Shown: piece after piece, positions 1 through 8,808 of the stretch
Layout of the letters: each line of letters starts with the position of its first letter
Position numbering within the stretch: the stretch's first letter is position 1
Source of the DNA: an uncultured Acidimicrobiales bacterium
Lineage (GTDB): Bacteria; Actinomycetota; Acidimicrobiia; Acidimicrobiales; SHLQ01
Reading direction: 5' to 3'
Length of the DNA stretch: 45,516 nt
NCBI GenBank assembly: GCA_938023735.1
Contig: CALJDK010000103.1
Span: forward strand, 1-45,516
The notes under the pieces: model-generated
What the model saw: the letters and a program-made list of their open reading frames with translations, nothing else
Told to the model about the DNA's origin: nothing
Databases searched by the model: none
Program-made: the position numbers and the translations under genes

Positions 1-1238
1 ATCGTTGGGTCCAACGCCCGAACCTGTTCGAAGTCAGCTTCAAGTTCGACGGTGGGAACCTCGTCGCGCGGAAGCTCATCGGCCACCGGCGGCAGGTTCT
101 TCTTTCGGCGGAACTTCGCGTTGCTGTTATCGCCCAGCTCGGCCAGAACCAAGCCGGGAGAGTCAAAGTCACGGTTTTCAAGGGCAGGGTCTTCAAAGGC
201 AGGGTCTTCAAAGGCAGGGTCGCCAAGATCACTGCTCTCGGTCGTCCCGTCGACATCGACTCGTGGTTGATCGTCACGAGTTTCCTCGTAAGCATCGTCA
301 ACCAGCTCGGCATCGAGAGCCTCGGACTTGGCGCTGGTGCCGCCTGACAATGACTGGGCCACCTCATCGGAGGACACAAACGGATTGCCGACCAACCGGG
401 CCGACTCGATCTCGGATTCGATCTCGGCCACCGATGCCGGCGATGCCACCGTCAATCCGGCAGTCTCTGCGGCAAGGCGCGCCTCGGGAAGCGAATTGGC
501 CAACTCACGGTTGACGTCGGTAACCGCCTCGGTCGTGACGTCGATGGCCTCGATGAGCCGCTGGCGACCGGCCCGCAACTGTTCGAGCTGCACCTTGGCA
601 TTGGTACGACGGCGAGAAAGATCGGCGAGGATTCGTTCACGGACGATACGAGCCTCGGCCACCATGGCCCGACCCTCTTCTCGGGCCTCGGCCACGATTT
701 CGTCGCCCTGTTCGCGGGCCAAGGCCCGAAGTGTTTCGGCATCGCGTTCGGCCTCGGCCAGTGCTTCAGTCCGATGCCGCTCGCGGTGTTCCTGCTCGCT
801 CTTGACTGCGGCGTCGAGTTGTGTTTGCTTCGATTCGACGTCGGCGAGCATTTCGCTGGCCTGCTGTTCAGACGCCTCACGAATCGCAGCGACCTCCGAA
901 TCGACCCGTGACCGGAGCTCGGCCACCTCCTGGTCGGCTTGGGCCAATCGTTCAGCGGCTTGGTCGCGAGCGGTTTGCAGAATGGCGGTGGCGTCGTCAC
1001 CGAGCCTGGCCATGAGCACCGACTCATCGATTTCCTTGGCGGCCTCAAGCTCTTTCTGGGCCTGTTCGACCTTGGCTTCAGCTTCGGCTCGGAGATCGTC
1101 GATATCGCTCAGCTGCCGGGCGAGCGTTTGTAAGAAGGCACGAACCTCGAGCTGATCAAAGCCGCGAAACGACGTCGAGAAGGTGGCGTCGCGAATGGTT
1201 CGCGGATCATCGATGTGGGGCATTCCATCGGAGACCAT
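1..1238 (-). CDS. DivIVA-domain coiled-coil protein (3' end outside window)
   Basis: Reads through the left edge without a stop, so the C-terminus is missing. Residues 15-45 match the DivIVA N-terminal domain: a DATF segment, then RGFDQLEVRAFLQTLARQL, the usual RGY/F-D-x2-EV-x2-FL core. Residues about 45-250 are an uninterrupted Glu/Ala/Arg-rich coiled coil, followed by an acidic low-complexity tail with a repeated FEDPA unit near residues 340-352. DivIVA proteins bind curved membrane and organise polar growth, division or chromosome partition; which role applies here is not visible. The start at 1238 is an ATG; a second in-frame ATG lies at 1223, and neither has a clear Shine-Dalgarno. It lies 118 bases downstream of the PDZ/Lon-like protease gene on the same strand and may share its transcript. 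Confidence 0.8.
   Translation of the reverse strand, partial: MVSDGMPHIDDPRTIRDATFSTSFRGFDQLEVRAFLQTLARQLSDIDDLRAEAEAKVEQAQKELEAAKEIDESVLMARLGDDATAILQTARDQAAERLAQADQEVAELRSRVDSEVAAIREASEQQASEMLADVESKQTQLDAAVKSEQEHRERHRTEALAEAERDAETLRALAREQGDEIVAEAREEGRAMVAEARIVRERILADLSRRRTNAKVQLEQLRAGRQRLIEAIDVTTEAVTDVNRELANSLPEARLAAETAGLTVASPASVAEIESEIESARLVGNPFVSSDEVAQSLSGGTSAKSEALDAELVDDAYEETRDDQPRVDVDGTTESSDLGDPAFEDPAFEDPALENRDFDSPGLVLAELGDNSNAKFRRKKNLPPVADELPRDEVPTVELEADFEQVRALDPT
183..220 (-). repeat. 15-bp tandem repeat inside the DivIVA gene
   Basis: Two full copies (183-197, 198-212) and a partial third (213-220) of a 15-bp unit, in frame, encoding the repeated FEDPA peptide in the acidic tail. Length variation between strains would change only tail length. 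Confidence 0.8.
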
Positions 1239-1356
1239 CGAAATCAGGCTAGAGCCAGAATCACCAAGAGCGGTCGAAAAACCACTGACCGGACATGTTT
1301 GGCATCTTTACCCTGTCTTCTCTACCCAGTCTTCTTTGCGCCTTCTTCGCGTCCGC

Positions 1357-2568
1357 TTAGCTTTCCGAGGCGGGACCGATTGGACCGTTCGGTCCAACCA
1401 ATTCACGACCGTTGCCGCCGCGATCGGCCAACGCTTCGATTGCTTCCTGGATGGATCCGACAGGAATGACCTCGATGTCCTCGCCAGCCTCAAGAAACGC
1501 CTTGTCCAGTTCGCCCTGGCTCAGACTCGACGGGATCAGCATGTAATCGGCACCCGAGCGGATTGCTGCGGCCACCTTCTGACGCACGCCACCAATGCGG
1601 CCAACCGCACCATTGAGCTGCATCGTTCCGGTGACAGCAATATCGTTGCCGCCGGTCAATTCACCCTCGGTGAGAAGGTCGATATAGGAAAGTGTGAACG
1701 CCAGACCAGCCGACGGGCCACCCACGCCATCAACGTTGAGCGAAAGATCCACCGGAAGATCGTTTTCTGAAAGTCGGGTTCCGATCGACACACCGATGCG
1801 GGGCTCACCATTCACGTCTCCCAGCGGAAGACTGACCTCGGTGATCTCGCCATTGCGCTCGACCACAAGCTCGATGGCATCACCAGGCGACCGGGCAAGA
1901 ACAGCTTCTCGAAGAGCGTTTGTCGTGAGAACCTCAGCACCATCGGCCTCGATAATCACATCGCCACACTCAATAATGTTGTCGGCGGCCGAGCCATCGG
2001 AAACGCCATCGACCGTCACGCCGGTGGGGTCAAAGACGTCGTAACCCAGATAGGTGAGGGCCACGATGTTGGCGGTCGACTGCGAGCTCACCATCATCTG
2101 AGCGTTGCACTGGCGCGACTCTTCCTGGGTCTGATCGCCGAACACCGCCTCGGTCTCGAAGATGTCGACAGCTGGACCGAAACGCACAAACACCCACTCG
2201 AGGGCCGACAGCCGGTTCAGGCGGACCGTGGTAAAGAACACTTCACCCTCGTTGGGGAACGTTTCGGCGCCCTCGATTTCGACGATGTCCTCAATCGGGT
2301 TGACCGTGCCGAGCTCGAAAGCGGTGTAGGGGACCGATACCAAACTGGCGATTCCCGCGGCGATGGCCAAGATGGCGGCCAAACCGAGGCCGATAGACAA
2401 CCAAAGCCGGCGGGGCTTGTCGTCATCAAGATCGTTTCCAGGTCCGGGGTTTTCATTGCCGGCCGAGGAATGATCGCCGGGCAATTGCCGTCCTGGCTCA
2501 CCGTAGGCGTCCTCGGACGATAACGTTTCAGGCATCGTGATTTTTTTGTCGGCCACTCTGTCGCTCAC
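1357..2568 (-). CDS. Membrane-anchored PDZ / Lon-type (S16) serine protease, YlbL-like
   Basis: 403 residues from a GTG start; an ATG at 2535 is an alternative. A short polar N-terminus is followed by one transmembrane helix (residues about 55-79), so the rest should lie outside the cytoplasm. A PDZ domain spans about 185-265, and a Lon-type proteolytic domain follows. The catalytic Ser is in GGPSAGLA (S286) and the partner Lys in GGVRQKVAAA (K331), the Ser/Lys dyad of family S16. There is no AAA+ ATPase domain. This domain order matches the YlbL family of Gram-positive bacteria and actinobacteria. Substrate is unknown. The tail repeats Gly/Pro after the protease fold. It is transcribed toward the DivIVA gene, 118 bases downstream. 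Confidence 0.88.
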   Translation of the reverse strand: MSDRVADKKITMPETLSSEDAYGEPGRQLPGDHSSAGNENPGPGNDLDDDKPRRLWLSIGLGLAAILAIAAGIASLVSVPYTAFELGTVNPIEDIVEIEGAETFPNEGEVFFTTVRLNRLSALEWVFVRFGPAVDIFETEAVFGDQTQEESRQCNAQMMVSSQSTANIVALTYLGYDVFDPTGVTVDGVSDGSAADNIIECGDVIIEADGAEVLTTNALREAVLARSPGDAIELVVERNGEITEVSLPLGDVNGEPRIGVSIGTRLSENDLPVDLSLNVDGVGGPSAGLAFTLSYIDLLTEGELTGGNDIAVTGTMQLNGAVGRIGGVRQKVAAAIRSGADYMLIPSSLSQGELDKAFLEAGEDIEVIPVGSIQEAIEALADRGGNGRELVGPNGPIGPASES

Positions 2569-2773
2569 CGTCGTTGCACTTGTTGTTTACGTGCTTGCTT
2601 CTCAGCCTGCCAGTTCCACGGCCATACTCCTACGCGCGACCGCATCAAACCGTCGCCGCCAGCCACAGCAACGCGCCACCCAGTTGATGACCGCTGAAGA
2701 TTACCTGTCGCTCGCAACGGCTGCGCCCCGCGAAAATCGGCATGCCCCGCACTCTCCTCGGGGCGACTCGCCA

Positions 2774-2989
2774 ATGATGTCACGTCCATGGTGGGGCTAC
2801 CTCGGCCTCGGCTATCGGCAACCCGAACAACCGGTTCTGGGCAAAAACGCCAAAGTCCGATGGTGGCAACGCCTTCGGGCAGTAGTCATGCTCGCAGTCA
2901 TTGTGGTGCTGCTGGGCATTGCCGTGGCGGGCCTCATCGGAGCGATGGTGTTTCTGGCTGGCTATCTGTTGGAAACAGCAGTCAGCTAG
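2774..2989 (+). CDS. Small membrane protein, unknown function
   Basis: 71 residues from a tandem ATG-ATG start; a GGGG stretch lies about 10 bases upstream. The N-terminal half is soluble with several Trp and Tyr residues and a basic WWQRLR patch. Residues about 38-64 form one long hydrophobic helix. The reading frame is open further upstream, but the upstream part (2537-2773) has no start-site signal and an unlikely composition, so I prefer the short form. It converges on the gene ending at 2996, leaving 6 bases. I recognise no family. Confidence 0.5.
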   Translation: MMSRPWWGYLGLGYRQPEQPVLGKNAKVRWWQRLRAVVMLAVIVVLLGIAVAGLIGAMVFLAGYLLETAVS

Positions 2990-2995
2990 ATCGGT

Positions 2996-3868
2996 CTAGC
3001 GACCAAACAAGCCTCGGCGTGGTTGCTCATCCATCTCGCCCTCAAGCGGTGGAGGCGGAGGCGGAGGCGGAAGTTCGGTACCCGCGTCAAAGAGGTCGCT
3101 GACCGACGACGTTGCCGACTCATCGACCTGGTCGAACCCGGTAGCAACGGCGGCCGCCTCGCTCGGCGACTGGGCGAACGGGTCAACCACAGCAGCGGAC
3201 GACATCGGATCGGCGATCGCTTCACCAAAAGCTGGCGCAGGTGGGATGGCCTCGGGAAGCGGTGGGATCGGCGGGTTGTTTGAAACACCAACGTCGGCGA
3301 GCGTGGCATCGAGGGCTGACGGCGCAACAGCGGTTTCGCTGAATGCACCATCGTCGGCGACGCCGAACGGCGAAGCTACGGCCGATGCGGGCTCAAAGGC
3401 GGGTGCGGGCTCTGGGGCTGGCGCTACGAATGCGTCGCTCAACGACGCAGGAGCATCGGCTGCAGCGGTGGTGCCGGTTGCCGTGTCAAAAGGGTTTGGC
3501 GATTCCACCGCGGAGAGAACCGGAACGCTGACCGCGGGTTCGGCAGCAGGTTCGGGGTGCTCGTTGAGCGAGGTCAGGTTTCTGGCCAGGTCGGGGGTCG
3601 CAACACTAGGAGCTTCGGCGATGGGTGCGCTTGCGGCAACTGCGATGGGTGCGCTTGCGGCAACTGAAGTAGCGCCAGCACCAGTCGAAAGCGCGACGTG
3701 GTAGTAGGGCTTGAACTCGAAGGAGATCGGGTTGAGCTCAAAAAGCTCGCACGATTCCACGTTGTCTTCGTTGCGGAAACGTTCGATTGTGGCGATCGCT
3801 GCGTCGATGCCGCCGCACGGATGGAACGACTTCTCAGCAGCGGTGTTCACTATCACCATATGGGTCAT
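2996..3868 (-). CDS. Hypothetical protein with conserved-looking N-terminus and Ala/Pro-rich tail
   Basis: 290 residues. AAGGAG lies 10 bases before the ATG at 3868. Residues 1-60 look like a small folded domain containing FHPCGGIDAAIATIERF and ending in FEFKPYYHVAL. The rest is low-complexity Ala/Pro/Ser/Glu sequence, with a repeated API-x-VA segment near residues 73-86, a run of eight prolines near the C-terminus and a basic end (RRGLFGR). Such an architecture suggests a tethering or interaction protein, but no function can be assigned. It is divergent from the HEAT-repeat gene, with 158 bases between the starts. Confidence 0.6.
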   Translation of the reverse strand: MTHMVIVNTAAEKSFHPCGGIDAAIATIERFRNEDNVESCELFELNPISFEFKPYYHVALSTGAGATSVAASAPIAVAASAPIAEAPSVATPDLARNLTSLNEHPEPAAEPAVSVPVLSAVESPNPFDTATGTTAAADAPASLSDAFVAPAPEPAPAFEPASAVASPFGVADDGAFSETAVAPSALDATLADVGVSNNPPIPPLPEAIPPAPAFGEAIADPMSSAAVVDPFAQSPSEAAAVATGFDQVDESATSSVSDLFDAGTELPPPPPPPPLEGEMDEQPRRGLFGR

Positions 3869-4026
3869 TTGGGGCTAGCTCCTTCTTGTCTCCAACTCCT
3901 TCGGACCAAACGAACTGGTGTTTAGCTGTTCGTGTCGCCATTCGTCATCAAGAACAGCGACACTTGCAGCTAGCAGAGCTGGGAAAACTCCAGCTTTTCA
4001 GATTCTGACGTTCCAGGGAGCTCGGG

Positions 4027-4635
4027 GTGACGAACGAAGAACCCAACGTCCATGCCGACCGTCGGGATGCCGCCATCGCCGGCCATAGGGGCGACCCTGA
4101 CGAGGCGCGGCGATTCTTATCGTCGGCCGACGACCGTGTTCGAGCTACCGCGCTTGGCGCGTTGCAACGAATCGGTGCGCTCGACCCCGCCGATCTTCGC
4201 GATGGGCTCAATGACCCATCTTCGCGGGTGCGGCGCCGGGCGGTGAGCATTGCGGCTCATCATCCCCACGTCGAAATTCGCCAGCTCCTCGCCGATCACG
4301 ACCATGCGGTTGCCGAAGTTGCGGCCTGGTCGTGCGGTGAGCGTACCGATGCTCCCGATGTGCAGGTTGTGGTCCCCGACCTCATCGCCATGGCTAGCGG
4401 CCATGAAGATCCGTTGTGTCGCGAAGCAGCCGTGGCAGCGCTTGGTGCGCTTGGCGATGAACGAGCAGTCGACGCAATCTTGGCGGGCCTTACCGATGTA
4501 CCCCAGATTCGCCGTCGAGCCGCATTGGCATTGGCGCCATTCGAGGGCCCAGCAGTTACCGCTGCGCTTGAAGCCGCTACTTCCGACCGCGACTGGCAGG
4601 TCCGCCAAGCGGCCGAAGATGTGCTTGGTCGGTAG
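4027..4635 (+). CDS. HEAT-repeat protein
   Basis: 202 residues from GTG, with AGGGAG at 4015-4020 six bases upstream. The sequence is built of helical pairs of the HEAT/PBS-lyase type: segments such as VRATALGALQRIG, VRRRAVSIAAHH, CREAAVAALGALGDE, IRRRAALALAPFEG and VQVRQAAEDVLGR-like ends recur about every 30 residues. HEAT repeats are protein-binding scaffolds; in bacteria some help attach cofactors, but no partner gene lies beside this one. It stands alone on the + strand, converging on mreB with 14 bases between. Confidence 0.8.
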   Translation: MTNEEPNVHADRRDAAIAGHRGDPDEARRFLSSADDRVRATALGALQRIGALDPADLRDGLNDPSSRVRRRAVSIAAHHPHVEIRQLLADHDHAVAEVAAWSCGERTDAPDVQVVVPDLIAMASGHEDPLCREAAVAALGALGDERAVDAILAGLTDVPQIRRRAALALAPFEGPAVTAALEAATSDRDWQVRQAAEDVLGR

Positions 4636-4649
4636 GCCTTACGGCATCG

Positions 4650-5654
4650 TCAGCGCTTCGAATCCATAAACATCGCCTTGACGGCTTCGTAGGATTCGAT
4701 ACATCGTCCCGCCCCGAGCACCACACATTCCAACGGCGTCTGCACCAGGTTCACGGGAACCTGGGCTTCACCAGCGATACGGCTATCGAGGCCCCGCAAC
4801 ATTCCGCCACCGCCGACGAGATGGATTCCCTGCTGGATGAGATCTTGGGCGAGTTCGGGTGGTGCTTGAGCAAGGCATGCGAGTACCGCATCGACCATGG
4901 CCGACACCGCTTCGTCGGTTGCCCCACGAATCTCGTCGGGCGACAACACCACCGTCTTGGGCAGACCGCTCATGAGCTCGCGTCCGCGAACCTCGGCCAT
5001 CACTTCGCCCTCGGTAGGAGCAGCCGACCCGATGGTCAGCTTGATCTCTTCAGCGGTGCGTTCGCCAATAGCAATACCGTACTGGCGACGAACGTAGGAC
5101 TGAATAGCAGCGTCGATATCGAACGAACCGACGCGGACCGCCTCAAGCGCAACCACACCGCCCAGCGAAATCAGCGCGGCCTCCGATGTTCCGCCACCAA
5201 TGTCGATGACCATATTGCCAATGGGTTCATTGATGGGCAGGTTGGCGCCAATCGCCGCAGCCATTGGCTGTTCGATGAGTTGAGCGTCGGATGCTCCGGC
5301 CCGGCGAGCGGCTTCGGTTACGGCTCGTCGCTCGACCGCGGTGATTGCCGACGGCACACAGATGATGACCCGCGGCTTGTTGAAGCGGCTCACACCGACC
5401 CGCTCGAGCAGCAACCGGATCATGCGCTGCGTTACTTCAAAGTCGGTAATGGCTCCGTGGCGAAGCGGCCGAACCGCAACGATGTAGGACGGCGTACGGC
5501 CGATCATCTGCCACGCTTCTTGACCCATCGCCAGGACTTCTTTGGTCTGACTGTTGAGCGCAATAACCGACGGCTCGTTCAGCACGATTCCTTCGCCGCG
5601 CGCGTACACCAGCGTGTTGGCGGTACCGAGGTCGATGGCGAGGTCGCGGGCCAT
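4650..5654 (-). CDS. mreB: MreB-like actin-family protein
   Basis: 334 residues, the usual MreB length. The phosphate 1 motif is IDLGTANTLVY (residues 7-17), the phosphate 2 motif is IDIGGGTSEAA (150-160), and LIEQPMAAAIGA (127-137) is the conserved connecting segment. The late LVGGGGMLRGLD segment is the adenosine motif. MreB forms membrane-associated filaments that guide cell-wall synthesis. No mreC, mreD, rodA or pbp2 is next to it; instead it is the third gene after moaE and a small membrane protein, 9 bases behind the latter. It could be a paralogue (Mbl-like) rather than the main mreB. Confidence 0.88.
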   Translation of the reverse strand: MARDLAIDLGTANTLVYARGEGIVLNEPSVIALNSQTKEVLAMGQEAWQMIGRTPSYIVAVRPLRHGAITDFEVTQRMIRLLLERVGVSRFNKPRVIICVPSAITAVERRAVTEAARRAGASDAQLIEQPMAAAIGANLPINEPIGNMVIDIGGGTSEAALISLGGVVALEAVRVGSFDIDAAIQSYVRRQYGIAIGERTAEEIKLTIGSAAPTEGEVMAEVRGRELMSGLPKTVVLSPDEIRGATDEAVSAMVDAVLACLAQAPPELAQDLIQQGIHLVGGGGMLRGLDSRIAGEAQVPVNLVQTPLECVVLGAGRCIESYEAVKAMFMDSKR

Positions 5655-5663
5655 GGGTAAAGA

Positions 5664-5849
5664 CTAAAGCCCGAAGTAATCGGCGTCGCTCTGCTCTTCG
5701 GTCCCGTCGGGACGCAAAGCCTGCAGATTTTTGTCGAACTCATCGATGCTGTGGGTGAACCCCTTTGGCCGTGCCGTCCAGAGCCACATGACCAGCGAGC
5801 CGATCACGCTCAGCCCGACGGCGATAAGAAGAAAGAAGGCGGCGTTCAT
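5664..5849 (-). CDS. Small single-pass membrane protein between moaE and mreB
   Basis: 61 residues. The N-terminus (residues 2-26) is one hydrophobic helix ending in MWLWTARPKG; the rest is a soluble acidic tail ending in DADYFGL. Its ATG overlaps the moaE stop in an ATGA, so translation should be coupled. mreB starts 9 bases after its stop. The position suggests a membrane anchor or helper for the MreB-like protein, which is inference; no family is recognised. Confidence 0.72.
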   Translation of the reverse strand: MNAAFFLLIAVGLSVIGSLVMWLWTARPKGFTHSIDEFDKNLQALRPDGTEEQSDADYFGL

Positions 5850-6331
5850 GAGCCCGCCTCGGTGATGTGCTGAGCTTCGAGACCCCAGCTTTCGCCGTCG
5901 CGCCATTTCTCGCGTTTCCATATCGGGACAGAAGACTTGAGTGCATCGATGCCGAACTTTCCGGCTTCGAACGAGGCACCCCGATGCGGTGAGGAGACAA
6001 CCACGATGACCGCAGCCTCTCCAATCGGAACCGGACCAATTCGGTGAATCATGGCCACCCGACGAACATCGGGCCATGTGGCTCGAAGCTCATCGACGAC
6101 CAAGCCGAGTCGGGGAACAACGTGTTCTTCGTAGGCCTCGTACTCAAGAAGTGAAACCTCTTCGCGACCCTTCGAGTGATCGCGAGCCATGCCACTGAAC
6201 AAAACAACGGCACCACAGTCGGGGCGAACCGCCCATGCGTAGGCCTCGGCCACGGGAAGTTCGCCGGACGACAGACCGAGCCAGGTGTCGCTGTCAGCTG
6301 GCGGTTGCTGAACGCTGGATATTTCGCTCAT
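5846..6331 (-). CDS. moaE: Molybdopterin synthase catalytic subunit MoaE
   Basis: 161 residues, about the usual size for MoaE. GGGGAG precedes the ATG by 4 bases. MoaE with thiocarboxylated MoaD converts precursor Z (cPMP) to molybdopterin. The conserved LFSGMARDHSKG (45-55), LEYEAYEEH (62-70), HRIGPVPIGE (96-105) and LKSSVPIWKREKW (131-143) segments are present, with the two active-site lysines K132 and K139. No moaD or other molybdenum-cofactor gene is in the window. It is the first gene of a three-gene operon ending in mreB. Confidence 0.93.
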   Translation of the reverse strand: MSEISSVQQPPADSDTWLGLSSGELPVAEAYAWAVRPDCGAVVLFSGMARDHSKGREEVSLLEYEAYEEHVVPRLGLVVDELRATWPDVRRVAMIHRIGPVPIGEAAVIVVVSSPHRGASFEAGKFGIDALKSSVPIWKREKWRDGESWGLEAQHITEAGS

Positions 6332-6448
6332 CTCTCCCCGAGACTACGTCGCAGAGCCTGATGAAGTGGCACCAGCGTCACGATTCTGAAAATGCATCTA
6401 CCCGCGGATTACGCGAGCGGTTCAGAAAGTATCCTCATCGTTGTGGCT

Positions 6449-7606
6449 ATGGAGGGCTTTGAAAACGGGGACGATTCGCGTCCCGACCCATCCCCAGAGG
6501 TGGATGCATTCGGCGAACCCGTATGGCGTCACCCCTCGGAGATCGGCGCAATGATGGCGGCCGCCCATGGTGGTCCAGTGCCGGTGTCACGCAACCGCCA
6601 CCCGGTCGGGGTCATCAGTCTCGGCGTGTCGCTCGCCCTCTTTGCCGTCATCATCATCTCGTTGAGTTCGCCGGGGCCAGCATCAGAAACACTCGTCCGC
6701 GCCCAGCAGGCACAGACGCGTTCCAACATCGGCTTCACCGCAACCACGGTTCCTACTTCTTCAGCACCCGGCGTCCCTACATTTTACGACGGGGTCATGC
6801 GCATCGAACGCTGGGGTGGCGGCAAGAAAGCGCAAGGCAACGGCGTCATGGTGTTCGAGGATGGCTATATCGCCACCTCCCGCGAGCTCATTGCCGGCGC
6901 CACCCAAATCGTCGTCACCGCTCCTGACGGCACGCAGTACGATGCCGAAATCGTCGGCGCCGACTTCATCCTCAACATCGGTGTCCTCAAGATCAATGCT
7001 CCCGAGATGCCCGTTGCGCCCATCGCCGATTCCGAGCCCAACCGCGGCGAGCTCGTTCACATCGCCGACACCTGGAGCCGACAAGCTGCCGGTTCACCGA
7101 TTCTCGACACCGACAAGGTCGTTGCCGACACGAACGGCTTCCACCGCCAAGAGCTTGTCGAATTCGATGCGGTGGTCGGCGAGCAATCAGCCGGCGCACC
7201 CATCATGGATGACGACGGCGATGTCGTGGCTATGCTCCTGCCCGTCCAACAGTCCGGGCCTCACCGCTACGGGCTCGATATCTCGGCGGTCCGTTTGGCA
7301 TCGCATCAGATCATCGAGAGCGGTTTCGTGAAACACGTTGCCTGGATCGGCATCAAGGGCGAGTCACCGATTCGCGGCAAGGGGGTGCGCGTCGATGAGG
7401 TCGTCGAAGGATCACCCGCCGACGCCGCCGGAATCCAGGTCGACGACGTCATTATCACCGTGGCCCGCTACAACGTTTCAAGCATGGACGATCTGCTCGA
7501 CACGCTCGACAATTTGGCGTCGCGTCAAACCACCCAGATCACCTTGATGCGCGACGACGAAACGGTCGAAGTCGATATCACCCTCGGTATCCGCGCTCAG
7601 ATCTAG
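6449..7606 (+). CDS. HtrA/DegP-like PDZ protein with all three catalytic residues replaced (pseudoprotease)
   Basis: 385 residues from the ATG at 6449; the frame is open upstream to 6392, but the N-terminus from 6449 fits better. A cytoplasmic tail is followed by one transmembrane helix (about 52-74), a trypsin-like domain (about 112-290) and a C-terminal PDZ domain (about 295-382). The fold motifs line up with HtrA, but the catalytic positions do not. Where HtrA has TNxH, this has TSRE (E146). Where it has DLAVLKI, this has NIGVLKI (N176). Where it has GNSGGP, this has QSAGAP (A248). It should therefore not hydrolyse peptides and may act as a sensor or scaffold through its PDZ domain. It is divergent from moaE. 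Confidence 0.82.
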   Translation: MEGFENGDDSRPDPSPEVDAFGEPVWRHPSEIGAMMAAAHGGPVPVSRNRHPVGVISLGVSLALFAVIIISLSSPGPASETLVRAQQAQTRSNIGFTATTVPTSSAPGVPTFYDGVMRIERWGGGKKAQGNGVMVFEDGYIATSRELIAGATQIVVTAPDGTQYDAEIVGADFILNIGVLKINAPEMPVAPIADSEPNRGELVHIADTWSRQAAGSPILDTDKVVADTNGFHRQELVEFDAVVGEQSAGAPIMDDDGDVVAMLLPVQQSGPHRYGLDISAVRLASHQIIESGFVKHVAWIGIKGESPIRGKGVRVDEVVEGSPADAAGIQVDDVIITVARYNVSSMDDLLDTLDNLASRQTTQITLMRDDETVEVDITLGIRAQI

Positions 7607-7637
7607 CGGACGCATTCCTTCTAAAAGACGCTGCTCC

Positions 7638-8705
7638 CTAAAGACGGTGTTGGCGCGAGCGCCGCACGAGCAGACCGATGCCTACCGCGCCGCCAGCCAG
7701 CACCGCTGCGGTAGCGCCGAGCGCCAGCATCTGACGACGCTTCGCGTTGAGGTTGCCCAGCGGGCCAGCATCGTGGCCGGCCACGTAGGCCTCTTCGTTG
7801 GAGTTGGTTGGCTCCCAACCCAGCGCCTTGATGCGATCGTTTGCAACAACCCACGGATGCGTCACGTAGGGAAGAATGCCGGGCGGGGTGCGGGTAAAGC
7901 CCAAACGGAACCGAATTGCCGACAGCATCCGGGCGGCCCAGTCGGGCACATGCAGGCGAGGCTTTGGCCCGGCCAAGGCCGAGAGCCCATCGGCGGTGAT
8001 CCACGAATCGGGCGCCACGTTGATGGGGCCCCGAACTTCCTCGGCCACCACGATGGCGACCGCCGACGCAAGGTCGTCGACGTGCAAATACTGCGCAGGT
8101 GCTTCGCCAGACTCCGACTTTATGACCGACGCTGAGGACAAAAGGTCGCTCAACCCGCCCCGCCTCATTTCGCTCACCACCACGGCTGGTCGGATGATGG
8201 AAAGAATTCGTTCGTCGCGGTGCGCCGCCCAATCTTTGGCAGCCTGCTCGACCATGGCCATATGAGCGGCGAAGGCGAACTCGCGGTTGGGTCGGACTGG
8301 AGCGTCTTCGGTGATGGGCATCGGATTGTCCGACCACGCGCCGTACACCATCGTGGTCGACAGAATCACCAGGTGGTCGACACCGACCGAACTGGCGGCA
8401 TCGAGCACCCGGCGCAGAATTGCCAGATCGAGGCGGCCATCTTCGGGGGTCACCGCATCGGCGCGAACGTTGGAGAGGCAATGCACGATGGTGTTTGCAC
8501 CAGCCAGCAACTCGTGTGGGTCGGCCGTTGCCAGGTCGGCAAGATGGAAATCGTCGAGGATCGATGATCCGCCGAACCGGTCGACACCCACGATGTGTGC
8601 CGACGGAAGCGAAATCCGAAGTGCCTGAGCAACACCACGACCAACGATTCCCGAGGCGCCGGTAACCACGATGCGCGAGGTCATCGTTGGTTCGTCATCC
8701 GCCAT
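7638..8705 (-). CDS. NAD-dependent epimerase/SDR-family protein with C-terminal membrane helix
   Basis: 355 residues from the ATG at 8705; in-frame starts at 8684, 8741 and 8753 are possible. The Rossmann motif VTGASGIVGRG lies near residues 13-23, so it is an atypical (extended) SDR binding NAD(P). LVILSTTMVYG matches the active-site Ser/Thr strand. The usual YxxxK is not evident: by alignment the segment EFAFAAHMAMVEQ puts Phe and Met at those places. The last 30 residues form a hydrophobic helix followed by a basic end, suggesting a membrane tail anchor. It is divergent from the DUF2342 gene, 103 bases away. The substrate is unknown. Confidence 0.75.
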   Translation of the reverse strand: MADDEPTMTSRIVVTGASGIVGRGVAQALRISLPSAHIVGVDRFGGSSILDDFHLADLATADPHELLAGANTIVHCLSNVRADAVTPEDGRLDLAILRRVLDAASSVGVDHLVILSTTMVYGAWSDNPMPITEDAPVRPNREFAFAAHMAMVEQAAKDWAAHRDERILSIIRPAVVVSEMRRGGLSDLLSSASVIKSESGEAPAQYLHVDDLASAVAIVVAEEVRGPINVAPDSWITADGLSALAGPKPRLHVPDWAARMLSAIRFRLGFTRTPPGILPYVTHPWVVANDRIKALGWEPTNSNEEAYVAGHDAGPLGNLNAKRRQMLALGATAAVLAGGAVGIGLLVRRSRQHRL

Positions 8706-8808
8706 GTTTTCTCGAACCTCGCCAGTCACAGAGCCGCTCATAGGATCTACCATGCCAACGAAGGAGCCTCTGTTCCTACTCGTACCACCGAAAGTTTCTC
8801 TTGCAAAA

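Noticed and set aside
328-1155. Long open frame on the + strand opposite the DivIVA gene
   Set aside because: Ser/Arg-rich low-complexity translation that mirrors the coiled coil codons; the minus-strand product has a recognisable domain.
2565-2789. Minus-strand open frame upstream of the PDZ protease
   Set aside because: Composition unlike a protein, no ribosome binding site, overlaps the likely promoter region.
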